Shown here: positions 59,134 through 64,000 of the stretch, piece after piece
Position numbering within the stretch: the first letter of the stretch is position 1
Layout: every line of letters begins with the position of its first letter
NCBI RefSeq assembly: GCF_009647655.1
Contig: NZ_WJFD01000005.1
Location: 248,001 to 312,000, forward strand
Reading direction: 5' to 3'
Length of the DNA stretch: 64,000 bases
DNA from: Chitinophaga sp. SYP-B3965
GTDB taxonomy: Bacteria; Bacteroidota; Bacteroidia; Chitinophagales; Chitinophagaceae
The notes under the pieces: generated by a model
Databases searched by the model: none
Seen by the model: the letters and a program-made list of their open reading frames with translations, nothing else
What the model was told of the DNA's origin: nothing
Translations under genes and position numbers: made by a program

Positions 59134-59248
59134 ACACATCTGAAGCAAAACACATCTAAAACACCCGCTTATCAAGAAAACACCTTAGTAATTTTATTTT
59201 GCATTAATTTAGTTCCGCAAAATCAACCACTGCCACCGCCACGTAAGA

Positions 59249-59854
59249 ATGAATACAGGAAGCTTTTCACAATGTCACGCTAAAGAGCTATTTGAGGCAA
59301 TTGCTTCAGGCAGTGAAGCTGCATTTGAAGAACTTTTCCACCGTTACAAGACTACCGTTTATGGTTCCGCTTACAAATGGACCAAATCTGCCCACGTGGC
59401 AGAAGAGATCGCCCAGGAAGTATTTATCCGTCTCTGGACAAGCCGCGCCGCCCTCAAAGAGGTCGAAGATCCACTGGCCTACATCTACCGCATCATTTCC
59501 AACCGTGTAAAAGACTATCTCCAAAGCGATCTTAACAGGGAAACCATCCTCCGGAAAGTACGCGAAGAGTTACCGGCTTTCTCCAATATCACGGAGGACA
59601 CCATTGCCGTCAACACCACCAACCGCTTGATCACCGAAGCCATGGACAAGCTTTCCGGACAGAAACGGAACATCTATTTCATGAACCGGCAGGAAGGAAA
59701 ATCCGTGAAAGAGATCGCGGACGAATTGCATATTTCCCCCAATACTGTAAAGACCCACCTCTACGAAGCCCTCCACATGGTAAGGAATTACCTGAAAAAT
59801 GCAGAAGGCTTACTGTTTTTAATATTATCCCTCCTCCCTTTTTTAAAAAAGTAA
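59249..59854 (+). CDS. ECF-type RNA polymerase sigma factor
   Basis: The 201-residue sigma factor has region 2 at about 20-90 (FEELFHRYKTTVYGSAYKWT, EEIAQEVFIRLW, AYIYRIISNRVKDYLQ) and region 4 at about 125-180 (KSVKEIADELHISPNTVKTH). The C terminus has a short hydrophobic end (LLFLILSLLPFL). It heads the third FecR/SusC set and should activate it. Confidence 0.92.
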   Translation: MNTGSFSQCHAKELFEAIASGSEAAFEELFHRYKTTVYGSAYKWTKSAHVAEEIAQEVFIRLWTSRAALKEVEDPLAYIYRIISNRVKDYLQSDLNRETILRKVREELPAFSNITEDTIAVNTTNRLITEAMDKLSGQKRNIYFMNRQEGKSVKEIADELHISPNTVKTHLYEALHMVRNYLKNAEGLLFLILSLLPFLKK

Positions 59855-59935
59855 CAAAAACTTTAAATCAGCCTCATACTTTTTCCTTTTAGCGCAGTCT
59901 CTAATAGGAGGGAATCCCTATCCTTAATTTCACAC

Positions 59936-61069
59936 ATGGAAAGAAGACTACAATATTTACTGGAAAAATATGCGCTGAAAAATGCCACAGAAGCGGAAAC
60001 AGCAGAAATGCTGCAGCTGCTGAAAGAGGACTTCGGAGAAAAAGTGCTGGCAGACTGTGTGGCCCGGGGAACTGTTAGTGCAGACGAGGATTTCCCAACA
60101 GCAGACTGGAGCCGCATCTGGCAGGGTGTACAATCTGGTATCAAAGAACCGGCAAAAGTATATCGCTTCCGCTGGTGGGCAGCCGCTGCGGCAGTTTTGA
60201 TCCTCGCCGGTTCCGGTATATTCTTCTTCCAGCAATCACAACCCACCACAAAAATACAGGCGAAAGCAGATGTTTCCCCGGGAAAGGAAGGGGCTATCCT
60301 CACACTGGCCAACGGAACCACTATCGTACTGGATGATAAGAATGACGGTGTAGTGGCCAACCAGCAAGGAGCAAAAGTAGTGTTGAATAATGGCCAGCTT
60401 GCCTATACCAAAGATGAGGCCACTGCTTCCGCTATCGCTTATAATACCCTCAGCACACCCAAAGGCAGGTTATTCAGAATAGTATTACCAGACGGTTCCA
60501 GGGTATGGCTGAATGCTGCATCCTCTCTTCGTTACCCTACTGTTTTCGCTGGTTCGGAAAGACTGGTAGAAGTAAGCGGGGAAGCTTATTTTGAAGTAAC
60601 ACATAACAGTGAAATGCCCTTTCGCGTAAAGATCAGTAACGGATCAGAAGTGGAAGTATTGGGTACACATTTCAATATCAATTCCTATAAAGAAGAAGGC
60701 GATGTGAACATCACTTTGCTGGAAGGCGCTGTACGTTGTACGAACGGCAACGAGAATGCAATCCTCAAACCAGGCCAGCAGGTTAGGATCGGCAGCCATA
60801 TGAATGTATTGAACGATGCCAATATGGAGAAAGTAATGGCCTGGAAAAACGGCATCTTCAATTTCAATGATGCTACACTCGAAGAAGTAATGCGCCAGCT
60901 GGAACGCTGGTATGATATAGAAGTGGTCTATGAAAAGGGAGTTCCCAAACTGGAATTCATCGGCAAAATGGGCAGGGACCTTACCCTGTCTGAAGTGCTA
61001 GAGGGCCTCGCAATGTCTAAAGTTCATTTCCGTATAGAGCAGGGGAGGAGGCTTGTTATACTCCCTTAA
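59936..61069 (+). CDS. FecR-family anti-sigma factor
   Basis: The 377-residue protein has a cytoplasmic N-terminal sigma-binding domain (about 1-78), one membrane span (about 83-100, WAAAAAVLILAGSGIFFF) and a periplasmic FecR domain (LPDGSRVWLNAASSLRYP, VSGEAYFEVTHN, VLGTHFNINSY). A C-terminal STN-like region (LEEVMRQLERWYDIEVVYE) ends it. It controls the sigma factor encoded 81 nt upstream and pairs with the SusC protein that begins 111 nt downstream. Confidence 0.93.
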   Translation: MERRLQYLLEKYALKNATEAETAEMLQLLKEDFGEKVLADCVARGTVSADEDFPTADWSRIWQGVQSGIKEPAKVYRFRWWAAAAAVLILAGSGIFFFQQSQPTTKIQAKADVSPGKEGAILTLANGTTIVLDDKNDGVVANQQGAKVVLNNGQLAYTKDEATASAIAYNTLSTPKGRLFRIVLPDGSRVWLNAASSLRYPTVFAGSERLVEVSGEAYFEVTHNSEMPFRVKISNGSEVEVLGTHFNINSYKEEGDVNITLLEGAVRCTNGNENAILKPGQQVRIGSHMNVLNDANMEKVMAWKNGIFNFNDATLEEVMRQLERWYDIEVVYEKGVPKLEFIGKMGRDLTLSEVLEGLAMSKVHFRIEQGRRLVILP

Positions 61070-61180
61070 AAGAACTTAAACGAAAACCGCCACGGACTGG
61101 CATCCGGGGCGGCGGTAGTCTGAGTTAATTTCAAATTCTGTGTTCGTCTAAAAACCCATCATTATTAACTAATCAAACTC

Positions 61181-64000
61181 ATGCAATTTATGCAAAAAAT
61201 GCCGATTTGTGATCGGGATGCTGTATCGGTTGGCTTAGCAGCTTCGCCACGGGGGCTGCACCGGAAAAAGCAACCGCAGCTCTTATTAACCAAAATACTG
61301 TTAGCTATGAAGCTTACCGGTTTTTTTATGGTGCTGGGCTTGCTGGGGGCAAGCGCGAAAAGTGTTTCTCAAACGGTCAGTTTTACCGGCAAAAATGTGG
61401 CGATCGCCAAGGTTTTTGAAGCGGTAGAGCAACAGACTGGTTACACGGTCTTTGCTAACAAAGGCCTGTTGAAAGATGTGAGACCTGTTACTGTTTCTTC
61501 CCGCCAGATGCCACTGAATGAATTTCTGGACATGGTGCTGAAGAACCAGCCGATTGAATACCAGATCAGTAACAAAACGATCTTCATTAAAGAAAGGCCT
61601 CGTATATCCCGTCAGCTGCAAGGTGATGAAACAGCAGATGCGCTCTTTCTGGACGTTACCGGGATTGTGCGTAACGCTGCAGGTGTTCCCCTGGAAGGCG
61701 CTACGGTTACTATCAAAGGTTCTTCCACTGTAACCACCACCAACGCAGAAGGCCGCTTTTCTATCAAAGCAGAAAAAGGTCAAACACTCGTGATCTCTTA
61801 TGTAGGCCATCAATCTGAACAACAGATGATTGGTGATGATACGAGTATTACAGTGGTACTGAAAGAAGTGGAAAGCCAGCTGGAGCAAGTAGTGGTGACT
61901 GCGTTAGGCATTCCCAAAAAAGTGAAAGCGCTTACCTACAACGTACAGGAGATCTCTGGTAAAGAGGTGACCACCGTAAAGGACGCCAGCTTTATCAACA
62001 GCCTCGCCGGTAAAGTTGCCGGTGTTACCATCAACAGCAGTTCTGCCGGTATGGGTGGCAGCACGAGAGTTGTATTGCGCGGTACCAAATCCTTAAGCTC
62101 AGTTACCAGTGCTAATAATGCATTGTATGTAGTAGATGGTATTCCACTGCCTTCCCTCACCACTTCACAGCCGAATGATGTATTCTCCGGTGCAGGCCAA
62201 ACAGGTGATGGTATCTCTAACATCAATCCGGAAGATATTGAATCTATTTCCGTACTGAGTGGCCCTTCTGCTGCTGCACTCTATGGCAGCCAGGCCGCTA
62301 ACGGCGTAGTGATGATCACAACAAAGAAAGGCTCGAAAGATGGGTTCAGCCTCTCTGCAACTAATAGTACCACCTTCCACTCACCTTTCGTAATGCCTGA
62401 TTTTCAAAACAGGTACGGATCTGAAAAAGGCAGCTATTACAGCTGGGGTGAAAAACTGGCTACACCAAGCAGTTATGATCCGAAAGATTTTTTCCAGACA
62501 GGTACGAATGTGACCAATACGGTGAGCCTTTCCACAGGTAACGAAAAGAACCAGACCTATTTATCCCTGGCTGCTGTGAATGCAAGCGGTATCATCCACA
62601 ACAATGATCTGGACAGATACAATTTTTCAGTAAGGAACACCAGCAAATTCCTGGACGATAAGTTCACAATGGACCTGAGCATGATGTATGTTAAACTGGA
62701 AGAACAGAATATGTTGTCCCAGGGCCAGTACTTCAACCCGCTTATCCCTGTTTACCTGTTCCCACGCGGAGACGATATTTCAAAATACCAGGCTTTTGAA
62801 CGTTATGATCCTATCCGCAACTTCAAAACGCAATACTGGCCTTTCGGCGATCTGGGCTTCCAGATGCAGAACCCTTACTGGATCACAGAAAGGAATATGT
62901 TCACTAATAATAAGGACAGGTTCCTCGTGAGCGCTGCACTGAAATACGATGTCAACAGCTGGATCAATATAACCGGCCGTGCAAGGTTCGACCGTAATTC
63001 TGCCGTGAACGAACGCAAATATTATGCGTCCACTTCCGGTTTGTTTGCAGATGCAGCAGGTGCCTATTACAAATACAACATGAACACGCAGCAGATCTAT
63101 GCAGATGTGCTTGTGAACATAAACAGGAACTTTAACAATTTCTCCCTCAATGCCAACGTTGGTACCAGCATCCAGGATGTGAAGTATGATAATGCCAGCA
63201 TTGGTGGCGACTTGCAAAGTGTTCCCAACTTATTTACGGCCAGCAACCTGAACCTCTCCCAGATAGAAATATTCCAGGATGGTTACCATGAGCAAACGCA
63301 AGGTCTTTTTGCCAGTGCACAGATTGGTTATAAAAGCCTCGTGTTCCTGGATGTAACCGGCAGATCAGATTGGGCTTCGCCTTTGGCTAACACCAAGTCA
63401 AGTTCCTTCTTTTATCCTTCCGTAGGTTTATCCGGAGTGCTCTCTGATATCTTCGACATCCGTTCTGATGTATTGTCCTTCCTGAAGGCAAGGGTTTCTT
63501 ACAGTGAAGTAGGTAATGCTATTCCGCGTTATGTATCGATCGCCACTTTCCCGGTGATCAACGGTTATCCGCAAACCAGCACTTATCTTCCTGCAACAGA
63601 CATGGAGCCGGAAAGAACAAAATCATATGAAGCCGGTTTCAACGTTGGGCTCTTCAGAAATAAACTGAAGATAGATGCAACCGTTTACCAGTCTTCTACT
63701 TACAACCAGCTCTTCAATCCTTCGCTGTCTCCCAGTTCCGGTTACAGCAGCTTTTATGTGAATGCAGGACGGATAGATAACAAGGGCATTGAACTGTCAC
63801 TAAGCCTGAACCAGAAATTGGGTGAGGTAGACTGGACGTCCAACATCGTGTATTCTCTCAACCGCAACAAGATCAAAGCACTGCTGCCTTCTTATTATAA
63901 CAAGGAAACCGGTGAAACAGTAGCGGTAGACAGCCTGGATATGGGTGGTACTGCCAGTTATAAAATGATCCTGGTAGAAGGGGGCTCTATGGGAGATGTA
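61181..64000 (+). CDS. SusC/RagA-type TonB-dependent transporter, 3' end outside the window
   Basis: Open reading frame of at least 940 codons that continues past 64000. It has a 42-residue polar N-terminal extension before MKLTGFFMVLGLLGAS, then STN (about 66-135, AIAKVFEAVEQQTGYTVFAN), a carboxypeptidase-regulatory-like domain (about 168-245, VTGIVRNAAGVPLEGATVTI) and the TonB plug (EQVVVTALGIPKK, INSLAGKVAGVTINSSSAG, RGTKSLSS, VVDGIPLPS). A long barrel region follows. ATGs at 61190, 61199 and 61307 are in frame alternatives; the last would begin directly at the signal peptide. A hairpin-rich leader with GCCGCC-type arms lies at about 61085-61120. Confidence 0.93.
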   Translation, partial: MQFMQKMPICDRDAVSVGLAASPRGLHRKKQPQLLLTKILLAMKLTGFFMVLGLLGASAKSVSQTVSFTGKNVAIAKVFEAVEQQTGYTVFANKGLLKDVRPVTVSSRQMPLNEFLDMVLKNQPIEYQISNKTIFIKERPRISRQLQGDETADALFLDVTGIVRNAAGVPLEGATVTIKGSSTVTTTNAEGRFSIKAEKGQTLVISYVGHQSEQQMIGDDTSITVVLKEVESQLEQVVVTALGIPKKVKALTYNVQEISGKEVTTVKDASFINSLAGKVAGVTINSSSAGMGGSTRVVLRGTKSLSSVTSANNALYVVDGIPLPSLTTSQPNDVFSGAGQTGDGISNINPEDIESISVLSGPSAAALYGSQAANGVVMITTKKGSKDGFSLSATNSTTFHSPFVMPDFQNRYGSEKGSYYSWGEKLATPSSYDPKDFFQTGTNVTNTVSLSTGNEKNQTYLSLAAVNASGIIHNNDLDRYNFSVRNTSKFLDDKFTMDLSMMYVKLEEQNMLSQGQYFNPLIPVYLFPRGDDISKYQAFERYDPIRNFKTQYWPFGDLGFQMQNPYWITERNMFTNNKDRFLVSAALKYDVNSWINITGRARFDRNSAVNERKYYASTSGLFADAAGAYYKYNMNTQQIYADVLVNINRNFNNFSLNANVGTSIQDVKYDNASIGGDLQSVPNLFTASNLNLSQIEIFQDGYHEQTQGLFASAQIGYKSLVFLDVTGRSDWASPLANTKSSSFFYPSVGLSGVLSDIFDIRSDVLSFLKARVSYSEVGNAIPRYVSIATFPVINGYPQTSTYLPATDMEPERTKSYEAGFNVGLFRNKLKIDATVYQSSTYNQLFNPSLSPSSGYSSFYVNAGRIDNKGIELSLSLNQKLGEVDWTSNIVYSLNRNKIKALLPSYYNKETGETVAVDSLDMGGTASYKMILVEGGSMGDV

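Overview
The window looks like the chromosome of a Bacteroidota bacterium, most likely a Chitinophaga-like member of the Chitinophagaceae. This rests on three complete or partial ECF-sigma / FecR / SusC sets, two SusD lipoproteins, promoters of the TTG-N19-21-TAnnTTTG type, weak Shine-Dalgarno sites, many short lipoproteins and a BlaI/BlaR1 pair. It is an inference from protein families and promoter style; no ribosomal RNA gene is present to confirm it.

Layout. 38-246: tRNA-Tyr and a short tRNA-Leu on the minus strand, directly behind a promoter-terminator unit with no recognised gene. 493-6372: a minus-strand cluster for secreted hydrolases (Tat-exported phospholipase C, GH27-GH43 fusion, unknown exported protein). 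6462-8451: D-2-hydroxyacid dehydrogenase, methyltransferase and a GcvH-like protein that lacks the lipoyl lysine. 8772-18710: first carbohydrate-uptake locus (ECF sigma, FecR, SusC, SusD, IPT/NHL lipoprotein, beta-helix lipoprotein). 18769-20795: SUFU-domain protein and NIPSNAP protein. 21007-29079: second locus (sigma, FecR, SusC, SusD) followed by an MFS transporter. 29128-33820: BlaR1/BlaI with a divergent serine hydrolase, then an HxlR regulator and a truncated haemoglobin.

33960-44752 is a 10.7-kb genomic island in the 3' end of a tRNA gene with a CAU anticodon (Met most likely). It is bounded by perfect 49-bp direct repeats, with a second 26-bp repeat just inside each end. Its outer parts look native to Bacteroidota (HTH excisionase-like gene, small ORF, Bacteroidota-type tyrosine integrase). 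Its centre looks proteobacterial: a P4-type integrase, an AlpA-like regulator with a strong ribosome binding site, a VirD4/TraG-type coupling protein, MobC, a MOB relaxase, a probable oriT and a serine recombinase. It has no type IV secretion channel genes, so it should be a mobilizable, not self-transmissible, element. It carries three unrecognised cargo genes and a densely structured non-coding stretch. This is the most unusual part of the window.

44815-59133: mixed chromosomal genes (alpha/beta hydrolases, two Crp/Fnr-like regulators, imine-reductase-like oxidoreductase, an XRE/membrane-protein pair under a 19-bp perfect inverted-repeat operator, PL8 polysaccharide lyase, LOG-family protein, a repeat-rich secreted protein, a DUF4242/cyclase-like/AraC fusion, c-type cytochrome, YjbQ). 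59249-64000: third sigma/FecR/SusC set; the SusC gene runs off the right edge.

The likely working logic of the sus-type sets is surface signalling: SusC binds or imports a glycan, FecR senses it across the envelope, and the ECF factor switches on the adjacent SusC/SusD genes. Substrates cannot be read from the sequence.
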